Part shown: positions 26,715-35,332 of the stretch, in pieces
Numbering within the stretch: position 1 is the stretch's first letter
How the letters are laid out: each line of letters begins with the position of its first letter
From: Anaerolineae bacterium
Lineage (GTDB): Bacteria; Chloroflexota; Anaerolineae; Anaerolineales; E44-bin32
Length of the DNA stretch: 38,069 nucleotides
NCBI GenBank assembly: GCA_030605795.1
Contig: JAUWHR010000096.1
Span: 1-38,069 of the forward strand
Direction: 5' to 3'
Notes under the pieces: model-generated
Seen by the model: only the letters and a program-made list of their open reading frames with translations
The model's database searches: none
What the model was told of the DNA's origin: nothing
Position numbers and translations under genes: made by a program

Positions 26715-27275
26715 TTAGTGGTGGGGAGGATCCTTACTGGCCACAGACGCCTTGTCGGCCGTATGTGCAACTTCATATGCGAATCCATCAATCCAATCCG
26801 TAACCGATTCCTCGAATCGGTTCAATATTACCAGGCGCCGGGCAATGAGCGTTACCCGCTTACCGGCTTCGATGCAGATCTCCTCCAGGAGCGTTTCGTC
26901 CTCCTCCGGTAAGGAGATAACCCTCTCCATGACCTCTTTGTGTAGATCTTGTCTGGTAATTCGCCAAAATGACTCAGGAGCCTCAACTGAAATTATATGA
27001 GTTAGCTTGACGCCATACTGTGCCAGCGCGTCCATTAAATCCTGCCGTACACCCAATCCCTCCTGGCTAAGGTGGGTCTTCACAGCACGTATTGCTCCAA
27101 GAATTTCACGTAGGGCGGTTAGCGACTTTGACCCCGCTATCACTAACTCCTCCACTAGCTCATCGAAGGGCGTAGAATCTCCTTTCCTGAGGCAATCATC
27201 GATCAGTTGCTCTGCTTCCAATCGCACATAGGTGCGTTCGGCGAGGGAGAGCAACTCATCCAATGGATTACTCAC
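26715..27275 (-). CDS. Helical protein of unknown function
   Basis: A 186-residue, mostly helical acidic protein without membrane segments or known motifs. The start is GTG at 27275, preceded by AGGAGG in the upstream 46-residue gene, whose stop lies eight bases inside this one. Long helices such as PFDELVEELVIAGSKSLTAL and VISLPEEDETLLEEICIEAGKR dominate. It is the last of three minus-strand genes with the SH3 membrane protein and the DUF971-like protein. No function is proposed. Confidence 0.72.
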   Translation of the reverse strand: MSNPLDELLSLAERTYVRLEAEQLIDDCLRKGDSTPFDELVEELVIAGSKSLTALREILGAIRAVKTHLSQEGLGVRQDLMDALAQYGVKLTHIISVEAPESFWRITRQDLHKEVMERVISLPEEDETLLEEICIEAGKRVTLIARRLVILNRFEESVTDWIDGFAYEVAHTADKASVASKDPPHH

Positions 27276-27408
27276 CAGTTTTATCCTCCTGTAGCTGGCT
27301 TACCTCCGTGCCAAATCCTCTGAGATATTCCCTTGAGTAGATCCCGGAGCTGTGTCCGTCTTTCCTGACTAGCTGTATATCAAATTTCCCAAACAGATCA
27401 TAACCCAA
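27268..27408 (-). CDS. Short DUF971/GBBH-like protein (46 aa)
   Basis: A small gene between the SH3 and helical-protein genes. From TTG 27408 (AGAGG seven bases before) to TAA 27268, it encodes 46 residues with the core KDGHSSGIYSREYLRGFG. This matches the end of the DUF971 / gamma-butyrobetaine hydroxylase N-terminal-like domain, whose consensus there is DGHxTGIYSWDYLR. Full domains have about 100 residues, and the N-terminal half is absent: a TGA, the stop of the SH3 gene, closes the frame just upstream. Its stop overlaps the next start by eight bases, a sign of a working operon gene. It is either a true mini-protein or the 3' remnant of a full DUF971 gene. Confidence 0.6.
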   Translation of the reverse strand: MGYDLFGKFDIQLVRKDGHSSGIYSREYLRGFGTEVSQLQEDKTGE

Positions 27409-27426
27409 TTTCCAACCTCTGGCAAT

Positions 27427-27945
27427 TCAGGGTGAATCCACGGATCGTAGATAGTTGGCTACACCCCATCCCGTCTTGTTGTTATCGTATGGATTGACTA
27501 AATTCCACCACATATACCCCTCGCCAAAAACGGGTCCATCAGTAACCCTGAAGACCTCATTCTCAAGAGCTAGAAAGCTGATAATGCCATTCAAGCTGGG
27601 CTGATTACGCAAACGAAGCCCATCACCGCCAGTTCCAAAGACGGCAACCAATTGTCCATGCAGGAAGCTATCTTGTGGTAATGCTGGCTGCTCAGGGGTA
27701 TCGGTCGGGTTGGGTTCGAAGGAAAGGGCCGTCTGGGTCACTGGGATTGGTGATATTGAGGGACGTACAAATATTGTCAAAACCGGCGTCACCTCCGGCC
27801 TGTCAGGTGCTGATGACCGCCATAAATAACCTGATACTATGAGCAATAGAAACAACCCACCACCAATCGCTCCTCCAGAAATTGCCCACAAGCATCCCAG
27901 TCGCCATCTTCCGATACGAGAGAAAATTGTATCACTCATCGCCAA
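27427..27945 (-). CDS. Membrane-anchored SH3-like domain protein
   Basis: A 172-residue protein. One transmembrane segment (about 22-42, GGAIGGGLFLLLIVSGYL) is followed by a Pro/Thr-rich spacer and a C-terminal bacterial SH3 domain (about 95-170; LVAVFGTGGDGLRLRNQPSLNG, GYMWWNLVNP, GWGVANYLRS). SH3b domains usually bind cell-wall peptides, so this is probably anchored in the membrane with the domain outside. The start is uncertain: TTG 27945 lies five bases from GGAG, while ATG 27939 lies eleven. It heads the minus-strand trio and is divergent from the kinase at 28151; repeat copy 2 lies between them. Confidence 0.82.
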   Translation of the reverse strand: MAMSDTIFSRIGRWRLGCLWAISGGAIGGGLFLLLIVSGYLWRSSAPDRPEVTPVLTIFVRPSISPIPVTQTALSFEPNPTDTPEQPALPQDSFLHGQLVAVFGTGGDGLRLRNQPSLNGIISFLALENEVFRVTDGPVFGEGYMWWNLVNPYDNNKTGWGVANYLRSVDSP

Positions 27946-27971
27946 AATCGCTCCAATTGCTCATTATAACC

Positions 27972-28103
27972 CTAATGACTCCACTGAAAAAAGGTCAACC
28001 GCGAGAAGAGGACCTGTATATATGGGGGTGCGGGCGCAGCCTACACCTCCACATAGACAGGTCCCTACTCCTCACGGGTAGGTTTTTTAGTTCACTCCCT
28101 AAT
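27972..28103. repeat. Palindromic interspersed repeat, copy 2 (132 bp)
   Basis: Same orientation and exact length as copy 1 at 2006. The first 40 bases are nearly identical. The core arms have diverged (TATATATGGGGGTG against CACCTCCACATA, three mismatches), but an outer stem GGACCTGT (28010-28017) with ACAGGTCC (28057-28064) is perfect here and broken in copy 1. It lies between the divergent SH3 and kinase genes. Confidence 0.88.
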
Positions 28104-28150
28104 ATATTCTTTCCATTTGCCTCGAGCATCAACCGCGGTTAGAATTTAAC

Positions 28151-29209
28151 ATGAATGTCATGGCGGAGATATCAGACCATACGATCTTAAGTGGGCGCTA
28201 TGAGCTTCTTGGTCACTTGGGCAAGGGAGGCATGGCATATGTTTACCGTGCCCATGACAAGAACCTACAGCGTAATGTAGCCATTAAAGTATTGCGTGAA
28301 TCGCTAATCGATGATCCCGCATTTCAAACACGCTTCCTATATGAAGCTCGAGCCGCAGCAAACCTGGCTCACCCTAACATCGTAACTGTCTACGATTTCG
28401 GTTATGACGATGGACGCTACTTCATTGTGATGGAGTACGTTGAAGGCACCGACCTTAAGACACTAATACGTCGTAGTAATCGCCTTCCTGTAGAAGAAGC
28501 TGTTGATTTGATGATTCAAATCGGCGCTGGTGTTGGCTATGCGCATCGAGCCGGACTGGTTCACTGTGATCTGAAACCACAGAACATACTCGTCGGGCGC
28601 GATAAACAGGTAAAAATTACCGACTTTGGCATCGCACGCGCATTGGCAACCACTCGTCCTGATGAACATTCCGAGATCGTCTGGGGAAGCCCCACATACT
28701 TCGCCCCTGAGCAAGCCGCAGGAGCTTCCCCCTCTCCAGCTAGCGATGTCTATGCCTTGGGCATAATCCTGTTTGAAATGCTCACCGGGCGCCCACCGTT
28801 TGCAGCCACGGACCCTGTCCTGCTTGCCAAACTCCACCAGGTCGCCCCACCCCCACCCCCACGGCATCTTAATCCAGCTATTCCTGAGAAACTGGAAATA
28901 ATATTACTCAAGGTACTCTCGAAGGAACCTTCCGCCCGTTATCGGACGGCCGATCAATTCAGTCACGTCCTAACGACATTCACCAGGCAGCCCCAACTGA
29001 TTGACCAGACACTTCATGCCCACTCAACCGGTTCACTCCAAAACGATCACCCCTCCCACTCTGCGCCGAGTGAGGTGACATATCCATCTCCGATTGACTG
29101 GACGGCGGTCGTCTTGGGTTTGCTAGCATTCATGGCTGTGGGAGGGCTTATTCCCCTATGGTTGTGGGTTTGTCTGTTATATCCCACATGCCCACTAAAT
29201 ACGTGGTAA
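28151..29209 (+). CDS. Ser/Thr protein kinase with C-terminal membrane anchor
   Basis: A 352-residue PknB-type kinase. Glycine loop HLGKGGMAYVY, ATP-site VAIKVL (Lys46), catalytic loop LVHCDLKPQNIL (HCD instead of HRD, so an RD-minus kinase), ITDFGIAR and FAPEQA. After the kinase core (to about 275) comes a short polar linker, one hydrophobic span (about 315-342) and a ten-residue tail. There are no PASTA or other sensor domains, so ligand sensing must occur in trans or not at all. No strong ribosome site precedes ATG 28151; the ATG three codons on is an alternative. Repeat copy 2 lies just upstream. Confidence 0.92.
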   Translation: MNVMAEISDHTILSGRYELLGHLGKGGMAYVYRAHDKNLQRNVAIKVLRESLIDDPAFQTRFLYEARAAANLAHPNIVTVYDFGYDDGRYFIVMEYVEGTDLKTLIRRSNRLPVEEAVDLMIQIGAGVGYAHRAGLVHCDLKPQNILVGRDKQVKITDFGIARALATTRPDEHSEIVWGSPTYFAPEQAAGASPSPASDVYALGIILFEMLTGRPPFAATDPVLLAKLHQVAPPPPPRHLNPAIPEKLEIILLKVLSKEPSARYRTADQFSHVLTTFTRQPQLIDQTLHAHSTGSLQNDHPSHSAPSEVTYPSPIDWTAVVLGLLAFMAVGGLIPLWLWVCLLYPTCPLNTW

Positions 29210-29248
29210 TATGACTTTTCGACCACGCCGTATCATAGGTTGATGTAT

Positions 29249-29254
29249 TATAAT
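29249..29254 (+). promoter_or_regulatory. Predicted -10 box upstream of ftsH
   Basis: TATAAT at 29249-29254 in the 100-base gap after the kinase. The -35 region is not recognisable. It would give a leader of about 48 bases holding the hairpin at 29261-29282. Confidence 0.4.
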
Positions 29255-29260
29255 GTTAAG

Positions 29261-29282
29261 CGCCGGCTTATAAACCCCGGCG
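29261..29282 (+). promoter_or_regulatory. Leader hairpin before ftsH
   Basis: CGCCGG (29261-29266) pairs with CCGGCG (29277-29282) around a ten-base loop. It lies 18 bases before the GGAGG ribosome site of ftsH and has no following T run, so it is more likely a leader structure than a terminator of the kinase gene. Confidence 0.35.
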
Positions 29283-29309
29283 GTAGTAATGGTTTCTTAG
29301 GAGGTTGAC

Positions 29310-31178
29310 GTGAATTCACCACGAGGTAGAAACTCGCTGGTTCTCTTGATACTGATCTTGATTGTCACCGTGTTGGTGCTCCAATTCCGGGGTGGCGCAA
29401 ACCAGCCGGAGCGGTTAGCCTTCAACGAGGTCGCTGATCAGATTAGATCAGGAGATATCGCTCGTATCGTCGTCGATGAAAATGAGTTAGAAGTTATTTT
29501 TGAAAATGGTAATACAGCCCTTTCTCGTAAAGAACCGACTAAGACCTTCGTCGAGCAATTACTCGACCTGGGTGTAACATCGGATGATCTCTCTACGGCT
29601 CGAATCAGGCTTGAGATCAAAGAGCCAAGCGATTGGAACACGATTATTAGCCTGATCACATATATTCTACCTGCGCTGCTTGTCGTTGGTTTGATCTTTC
29701 TGATGCTCCGACAGGCACAAGGCAGCAACAACCAAGCCCTTTCCTTCGGTAAGAGCCGTGCCCGTTTATTTACTGGCGACAAACCAACGGTAACCTTCGA
29801 CGATGTGGCGGGGGTGGATGAAGCCAAGGAAGAGCTGCAAGAGATCGTCGAGTTCCTACAAGAACCTGAAAAGTTCATCGCGCTTGGAGCCCGTATTCCA
29901 AAGGGAGTTCTGCTCATTGGAGCGCCAGGCACTGGAAAGACCTTGATGGCAAAGGCCGTTTCAGGCGAGGCTGTCGTGCCCTTCTTCTCGATATCCGGTT
30001 CTGAATTCGTCGAGATGTTCGTTGGCGTTGGTGCTAGCCGTGTGCGGGATCTGTTCGATCAAGCTAAACGGCATTCACCGTGTATTGTTTTTGTAGATGA
30101 GATCGACGCAGTCGGCCGCCAACGTGGTGCAGGATTAGGCGGAAGCCACGACGAACGGGAACAAACGCTCAATCAGATGCTGGTCGAAATGGATGGCTTC
30201 GAAACCGATACCAACGTGATTATCATGGCCGCCACCAATCGACCTGATATCCTCGACCCAGCACTCTTGCGACCAGGCCGCTTTGATCGTCGAGTGATCC
30301 TCGACGCACCTGACATGCGGGGCCGGGAGGCGATCCTCAAAGTCCACGTCAAAGGCAAGCCGCTTGAGCCGGAGGTGAACCTGGGGACGATCGCCAAATC
30401 CACACCTGGGTTCGTAGGCTCTGATCTTGAGAATCTGGTTAATGAAGCTGCTATTCTGGCCGCCCGTCGGGATAAACGCACCATTGGTCAGTCTGAGTTC
30501 GAAGAGTCGATTGAGCGGGTCATCGCCGGTCCTGAACGTAAAAGTCGGATTATCAGCGAGAAAGAAAAGCAGATCATCGCTTATCACGAGGCAGGTCACG
30601 CTGTGGTAGCACATGTGATCCCCGAGGCAGACCCGGTACACAAGGTAAGCATTGTCGCCCGCGGCATGATGAGTGGGTTCACCCTGGCCCTGCCCGAGGA
30701 GGACCGAACTTTAATCTCACGTAACAAGATGAAGGGCGATATGGCTTTTATGCTAGGTGGCCGCGCGGCAGAAGAGATCGTCTTCAACGACATCACCTCA
30801 GGCGCATCCAACGACTTAGAGCGAGTCACGAAAACAGCGCGTTCAATGGTTACCCGTATGGGGATGAGTGAGTTGCTAGGTCCGATGGTATACGGACAGA
30901 AGGAAGAGTTGATCTTCCTCGGTAGAGAGATCTCGGAGCAGCGAGACTACTCAGAGAATATCGCGGAAAAAATCGACGCCGAGGTGCACGAACTAGTGCA
31001 AGAGGCCTACGAACGGGCGAAGCAGGTACTCATAAAATATCGAGCTCAACTCGATGCAGTTGGCCAGCGATTGATCGAGGTCGAAACCATCAACCGCGAG
31101 GAGTTTGAGCGGATATTTTCCGAACCCGTGCAACCGAAGAACGGCGGCACTCCTGTACTAGTCTCCGCATATCATTAA
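29310..31178 (+). CDS. ftsH: ATP-dependent zinc metalloprotease FtsH
   Basis: A 622-residue membrane protease with a GTG start eight bases after GGAGG. Two transmembrane segments (about 8-26 and 113-134) enclose an external domain. The AAA+ module has Walker A GAPGTGKT (about 207), Walker [13 protein letters not shown], the pore motif FVGVGASR and the arginine-finger RPGRFDRR. The zinc site HEAGH is near residue 428. FtsH forms hexamers in the cytoplasmic membrane and degrades damaged membrane proteins and short-lived regulators. Gene length is normal for the family. A clear terminator follows at 31200. Confidence 0.98.
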   Translation: MNSPRGRNSLVLLILILIVTVLVLQFRGGANQPERLAFNEVADQIRSGDIARIVVDENELEVIFENGNTALSRKEPTKTFVEQLLDLGVTSDDLSTARIRLEIKEPSDWNTIISLITYILPALLVVGLIFLMLRQAQGSNNQALSFGKSRARLFTGDKPTVTFDDVAGVDEAKEELQEIVEFLQEPEKFIALGARIPKGVLLIGAPGTGKTLMAKAVSGEAVVPFFSISGSEFVEMFVGVGASRVRDLFDQAKRHSPCIVFVDEIDAVGRQRGAGLGGSHDEREQTLNQMLVEMDGFETDTNVIIMAATNRPDILDPALLRPGRFDRRVILDAPDMRGREAILKVHVKGKPLEPEVNLGTIAKSTPGFVGSDLENLVNEAAILAARRDKRTIGQSEFEESIERVIAGPERKSRIISEKEKQIIAYHEAGHAVVAHVIPEADPVHKVSIVARGMMSGFTLALPEEDRTLISRNKMKGDMAFMLGGRAAEEIVFNDITSGASNDLERVTKTARSMVTRMGMSELLGPMVYGQKEELIFLGREISEQRDYSENIAEKIDAEVHELVQEAYERAKQVLIKYRAQLDAVGQRLIEVETINREEFERIFSEPVQPKNGGTPVLVSAYH

Positions 31179-31199
31179 ACCCACCTCAATCCTTCATTA

Positions 31200-31231
31200 T
31201 CAACAAGCCCCCAATAGGGGCTTGTTGATTT
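31200..31231 (+). terminator. Rho-independent terminator of ftsH
   Basis: A perfect 12-bp stem, TCAACAAGCCCC (31200-31211) and GGGGCTTGTTGA (31217-31228), with loop CAATA, followed by TTT. It begins 22 bases after the ftsH stop. Confidence 0.85.
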
Positions 31232-31274
31232 CTACAATACATTCACCAGGGGGATTCCCTGGCGAATGTGAATT

Positions 31275-31622
31275 TTAGGCTACCCAGAATCTGATATGCC
31301 GGCAATAGAGTCTCCTGTTCCTGGCGTTCCTTCTACCCTTCTTCTCCTTGGTTAGTGTGAAGAGAAATCTTAGCAGGCCAGGCAAGGCTTCTTTAATATT
31401 GGTCACCACCAGTTTCTTAAGCGCTGTCTTGGGTTGAACCTGCTTAATGATCCGATAGAACATGCTCATGGCGATCATGATCTCAAGACCGGAGACGCTG
31501 AGTTGATGCTCGATCTCACGAGACTTATAGAGCGGGTTGAAAGCAACGACCACCCCACCCGCTTTCAGGAAGGCATAGAAGGCGAAGAAGAAATGGAAAT
31601 GCTGTGGAACAAAGCGCAGTGA
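31275..31622 (-). pseudogene. Fragment of a long-chain acyl-CoA ligase (fadD-like)
   Basis: The minus strand from about 31622 to 31330 encodes an internal piece of an AMP-binding acyl-CoA synthetase: FYAFLKAGGVVVAFNPLYKS, then REIEHQLSVSG and a longer match through VVTNIKEALPGLLRFLFTL. In FadD this is the region after LPN-PQ, about residues 80-175. The frame is closed upstream by TAA at 31635-31637, and after KEKKGRR the peptide leaves the family and ends at 31275. The N-terminus, the ATP-binding P-loop and the whole C-terminal part are gone, so no activity is possible. It lies back to back with the aminotransferase remnant and was probably trimmed by deletion. Confidence 0.82.
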
Positions 31623-31670
31623 TATAATTCCATTTTAGAAGCGCCACGATTAATAGGAGGCCCTCGATAA

Positions 31671-32215
31671 ATGGGCAAACTCTCCATGCCCGGCAAGAAG
31701 GCAAGGAAGTACCTCGAGCGTGATAATGCAGTCATCTCCTCCCCCTACTCACGCGCCTATCGGTTCATGATGAACCACGGGGTGAGCTCTGAGATATGGG
31801 GCGTCGATGGCAACCATTTCATAAACTTCGCGGTGGGTATTGCCGTTTGTCATGTCTTGTCACACTGGAATTGATCAAGAACAGTATAATTCAGAATGTC
31901 GCCGAGGTCGGAGAATACACGCTCGACGCGCTCAGCGAGATTCAGGCCCGCCATCCCAGTATCGGTCAGGTCCGTGGAAAGGGGTTGATGATCGGGTTTG
32001 AATTCGTGGAGGATCGCCAAACACGCAAACCAACCTATAACCTGCGTGACCTGGTCTTAGAACAAGCTTTCCAACACAGGTTACTGACTTTGGGCTGCGG
32101 AGAAAGCGCGATCCGTATTTCTCCACCGTTAATTATCTCTCGAGACTTGATCGATGAAGGCTTGGAGATCCTCGAAGCCGCGATCAACGACACCAAGGAA
32201 GAAGGATTGGAATAA
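31671..32215 (+). pseudogene. Class III (GABA-type) aminotransferase with the middle deleted
   Basis: AGGAGG precedes ATG 31671. The first 60 residues match the start of 4-aminobutyrate-type aminotransferases (PGKKARKYLERDNAVIS, SEIWGVDGNHFINFAVGIAVC). After about 31850 the frame runs into a TGA at 31872. In another frame, from about 31856 to 32215, the C-terminal 120 residues follow (LVTLELIKNSI, GQVRGKGLMIGFEF, SAIRISPPLIIS). Some 250 residues between them, including the PLP-binding Lys, are missing. The break is a deletion with a frame change at about 31850-31862. TATAAT at 31623-31628 may be its old promoter. The stop lies four bases before the histidine kinase. Confidence 0.9.
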
Positions 32216-32219
32216 GGTG

Positions 32220-33773
32220 ATGCTCCCCGATTTCCGTGTTCGCCAACGAGATTACATGCTCGAGATTTCGCGAGTGATTACTGAAGAATTGGACCTCAAC
32301 CGAGTCCTGACCCGTATCGTCCGCGTTTCTTCCGAATTGCTCGCAGGCCACGCGGGGTTGATCGCACTGCGCGAGGAAGGCGGTGGTTGGCGCATCGCCT
32401 CATCTTATGGCATCAACCCCGCTTTCCTCAAGAACCTAGATCCCTTATTGGCAGACATTCCAGACCATGGCGACCCAGCCAGATTTGCCCTTCCTGAGAT
32501 CAATCGTCGCCTGCAAAGAATCACCAAAGCTGCTTCTGTTGGGTTGTTGACCGGTGTTGGTCTTCCCATGATTGCTCGCGGAGAAGTCGTCGGTGTGATT
32601 TTCATCTTCCGCTCATACCGGGGACGCTATTCCGCTGAGGATCGCAGACTGCTTCAGGCATTTGCTTCTCAAGCAGCCATCGCCACCTACAACGCCCGCC
32701 TCTATACCGAGGTAGCCAAGCAAAAACAACACATGGATGCAATCCTAGATTCGTCGGCCGATGGTATATTCATCCTCGATCCTAGTTTTCGCTTCACTAG
32801 GTTCAACCTCGCGTGTTCGCGCATGACAGGCTACTCATCTGAAGATGTCCTCAACCGCGAACACGCTGAGATCATCCGTTGGCTTCAACGTGAACCCGGC
32901 TTATCGCTTGAGCAGGCTGAGACAGGCGGCTGGCCGCTTACCTCTCAGACGACGCTTTATGTTGAAGGCGACCTGATCACTAAGTACGAGGGGGCGATCA
33001 GCGTTGGAATTCGCTATGCGCCAACCATATCCTCTGAAGGACATCTGCTCAGTATTGTTGCCAACATGCGAGATATCACCAAGTTTCGCGAAGCGGAAGA
33101 GATGAAGAACGCTTTCATTTCGATCATCAGCCATGAGCTACGCACACCAGTGGCATTAATAAAAGGATACGTCGGAACCCTTCGACGGGAAGACGCTAAC
33201 TGGGATCCAAATACCGTGCGCGACAGCCTAGCAGTAATCGAAGAGGAAGCAGACCGACTGGCAACTTTGATCGATGACCTGTTGGACGCCTCTAGACTGG
33301 CAGCTGGAGCCCTGGCTTTGAATCTATCTGAAGTTACACTAGATTATCTTGCTCAAAGGTTGGCACAACGCTTTGAGACTCAGTCAACTAACCATACCAT
33401 CGAGGTCGACTTCCCACCTGACTTCCCATCGATTATTGGGGACGAGCAACGACTAATGCAAGTGCTCTCCAACCTACTCTCAAACGCAGTCAAATTCTCC
33501 CCTGATGGGGGTCAGGTTAGCATTCATGGGCAAGTCCGTCCAGAGGAGGTTATTGTTTGTGTGAGTGATGAAGGGCCTGGAATTGCACTTGAAGATGTAC
33601 CGCGCATATTCGATCTTTTCTACCGCTCGAACGAGGCAGCTCGCAAGACTAAAGGTTCCGGCCTGGGCCTCTTTCTCGCCAAAGCTGTCATTGAGGCGCA
33701 TAATGGGCGAATCTGGGTCGACGATCGTGTCACCGATGGCGCTCGCATCTGCTTCTCCCTCCCAAGATCTTAA
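32220..33773 (+). CDS. GAF/PAS sensor histidine kinase
   Basis: A 517-residue soluble kinase. A GAF domain spans about 15-165 (ITEELDLNRVLTRIVRVSSE). A PAS domain follows (about 175-290; MDAILDSSADGIFILDPSF, MTGYSSEDVL). The HisKA segment has the phospho-acceptor FISIISHELRTPVALIKGYV. The ATPase has N-box QVLSNLLSNAVKFSPDGG, G1 DEGPGIA, F-box FDLFYRS and G2 GSGLGLFLAK. There is no membrane span. The start is set at ATG 32220; the frame is open earlier but runs over the aminotransferase remnant. It may have been the last gene of an operon with that remnant. Its response regulator is not adjacent; 25043 is a candidate. Confidence 0.94.
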   Translation: MLPDFRVRQRDYMLEISRVITEELDLNRVLTRIVRVSSELLAGHAGLIALREEGGGWRIASSYGINPAFLKNLDPLLADIPDHGDPARFALPEINRRLQRITKAASVGLLTGVGLPMIARGEVVGVIFIFRSYRGRYSAEDRRLLQAFASQAAIATYNARLYTEVAKQKQHMDAILDSSADGIFILDPSFRFTRFNLACSRMTGYSSEDVLNREHAEIIRWLQREPGLSLEQAETGGWPLTSQTTLYVEGDLITKYEGAISVGIRYAPTISSEGHLLSIVANMRDITKFREAEEMKNAFISIISHELRTPVALIKGYVGTLRREDANWDPNTVRDSLAVIEEEADRLATLIDDLLDASRLAAGALALNLSEVTLDYLAQRLAQRFETQSTNHTIEVDFPPDFPSIIGDEQRLMQVLSNLLSNAVKFSPDGGQVSIHGQVRPEEVIVCVSDEGPGIALEDVPRIFDLFYRSNEAARKTKGSGLGLFLAKAVIEAHNGRIWVDDRVTDGARICFSLPRS

Positions 33774-33805
33774 TAATACTTCGACAATAATATGAGCCTT
33801 GCTCT

Positions 33806-35155
33806 ATGACCCAAATACAATGTCCAAAATGTAAATCACCGATCCATGCTCCCATCGAGCAATTGATCGATGTAGGAGCGGACGCCAGCGCTAAAGCTCG
33901 ACTGCTATCCGGAAGCCTTAATCTACTACATTGCCCTGCCTGTGGATTCGAAGGCCAAATAAACGCACCACTTGTATACCACGACCTGGAACACGAGATC
34001 CTCCTCACATATTTCCCCATCGAATTAAACATCCCTAAAGACGAGCAAGAGCGCATAATCGGTAAAATAATAAAACAAGTAGTCAATCGTCTTCCCCCAG
34101 AAAAAAGGAAGGGTTATCTATTCCAACCCCAAATTGTGCTTACCATGCAGAGCTTGATTGAGCGTATTTTGGAGGCCGACGGAATATCAAAAGATGAAAT
34201 CGAAGCTCAGCGTGCTCGAATGCGGCTGTTCGAGGATCTGTTAAACATGACTGATGATAACCTTGAAATCTTCATTTCTGAGCATGATGAAGAGCTAGAC
34301 ACGGCGTTCTTCCAACTCGCCAGCTTTACTCTTCAGGCCACTAAAGATCCTCAAGCACGGGAGGCCGTCAATCATCGCATCCTGCAAGCGTTAAAACTCA
34401 GCTCTTATGGTCATAGAATTCAAGCTCAAGAAGCAGAGCTGCGAGCGGCTGTAGAAAGCCTGGGTAAATCAAACGCAGATCTGTCGCGAGAGGATATTCT
34501 TAAATTATTAATCGAAGCCCCTAACGATGATCGAGTGGCGGCCCTGGTAAACCTGACCCGACCGGCGCTCGACTACTCCTTCTTCATGATACTTACCAAT
34601 CAAATCGATGCTTCAGAGGGAGACGAACAAGAAAGGTTAATGGCGTTGCGGGATCGGATCTTGAATCTTACCCAGCAAATCGACAAGCTTCAGGAGGTGA
34701 GGGCCGCACAGGCAGCTTCTCTTCTCAAATCATTGATAGAAGCCAAGGACCTCGATCAAGCTTTGCTGGGCGCTATGCCACTTATCGATGACCTATTCAT
34801 AGCCATTTTACAAGCCAACATTCAAGCGGTGAAAAAGAATGATGACAAAGAGAGACTCTCAAAGCTTGAAACCATCGACCTTCGAATAAAAGAATTGATT
34901 CGCAAATCTCTTCCTCAGGGAATTCAATTTGTCCAGGAAATCCTAGCGATCGAAGACGAAGATCATGCTATATCCTTTCTCGAGGCTTCTCCTGATCGGA
35001 TCGACGATCAATTCCTGGGCGCCCTAATAGCTACCGCTGAACGCCTGGAGGAAAAGGAAGAGAGTTCGGACGCCGAACGGGTGCGGAAAATATTTCGCCA
35101 TGCCCTACGGCTTTCAATGAAGGCTAAATTACAGGGTGGAAAAAGCCCTACCTAA
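33806..35155 (+). CDS. CpXC-domain protein with long helical C-terminus
   Basis: A 449-residue protein. Residues about 1-170 are a CpXC domain: CPKC near the start (QIQCPKCKSPIHAPIEQLID), CPAC at about 48, and the downstream YHDLEHEILLTYFP. The cysteine pairs probably bind zinc. The rest is a long series of helices, acidic and Gln/Leu-rich (for example ILNLTQQIDKLQEVRAAQA), similar to a helical repeat or tetratricopeptide-like solenoid. CpXC proteins are widespread in Chloroflexota and their role is unknown. The gene follows the histidine kinase by 32 bases and is convergent with the kinase remnant at 35201. Confidence 0.85.
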   Translation: MTQIQCPKCKSPIHAPIEQLIDVGADASAKARLLSGSLNLLHCPACGFEGQINAPLVYHDLEHEILLTYFPIELNIPKDEQERIIGKIIKQVVNRLPPEKRKGYLFQPQIVLTMQSLIERILEADGISKDEIEAQRARMRLFEDLLNMTDDNLEIFISEHDEELDTAFFQLASFTLQATKDPQAREAVNHRILQALKLSSYGHRIQAQEAELRAAVESLGKSNADLSREDILKLLIEAPNDDRVAALVNLTRPALDYSFFMILTNQIDASEGDEQERLMALRDRILNLTQQIDKLQEVRAAQAASLLKSLIEAKDLDQALLGAMPLIDDLFIAILQANIQAVKKNDDKERLSKLETIDLRIKELIRKSLPQGIQFVQEILAIEDEDHAISFLEASPDRIDDQFLGALIATAERLEEKEESSDAERVRKIFRHALRLSMKAKLQGGKSPT

Positions 35156-35200
35156 AATCCCAAACTCTACTTAGATTTTCTTTAACCGCACATTGAATAC

Positions 35201-35305
35201 CTAGATGTTCGTTGGTTGCAGGTAGACCGCACCCATGCCCCCTTGACCCAGAAAACCCTCGATGCAATAGCGATCGTTTATTAACCTACCGCTTTCGAGG
35301 GACAT
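35201..35305 (-). pseudogene. Truncated Ser/Thr kinase head (34 aa)
   Basis: ATG 35305 to TAG 35201 encodes 34 residues: MSLESGRLINDRYCIEGFLG, then QGGMGAVYLQPTNI. This is the first strand and glycine loop of a PknB-type kinase, in parallel to MPLELGTLLYNRYRIVEELG and RGGMGAVYRG of the intact kinase just upstream on the same strand. After VYL the reading frame leaves the family and stops. It is the remnant of a tandem kinase copy cut off by a deletion, lying 28 bases after the intact gene's stop. Confidence 0.78.
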
Positions 35306-35332
35306 GGGCAAGAAATGAAGTGTATTATAAGT

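Noticed and set aside
31434-31622. Plus-strand ORF of 62 residues
   Set aside because: It is the antisense of the fadD fragment, whose minus frame has clear family identity.
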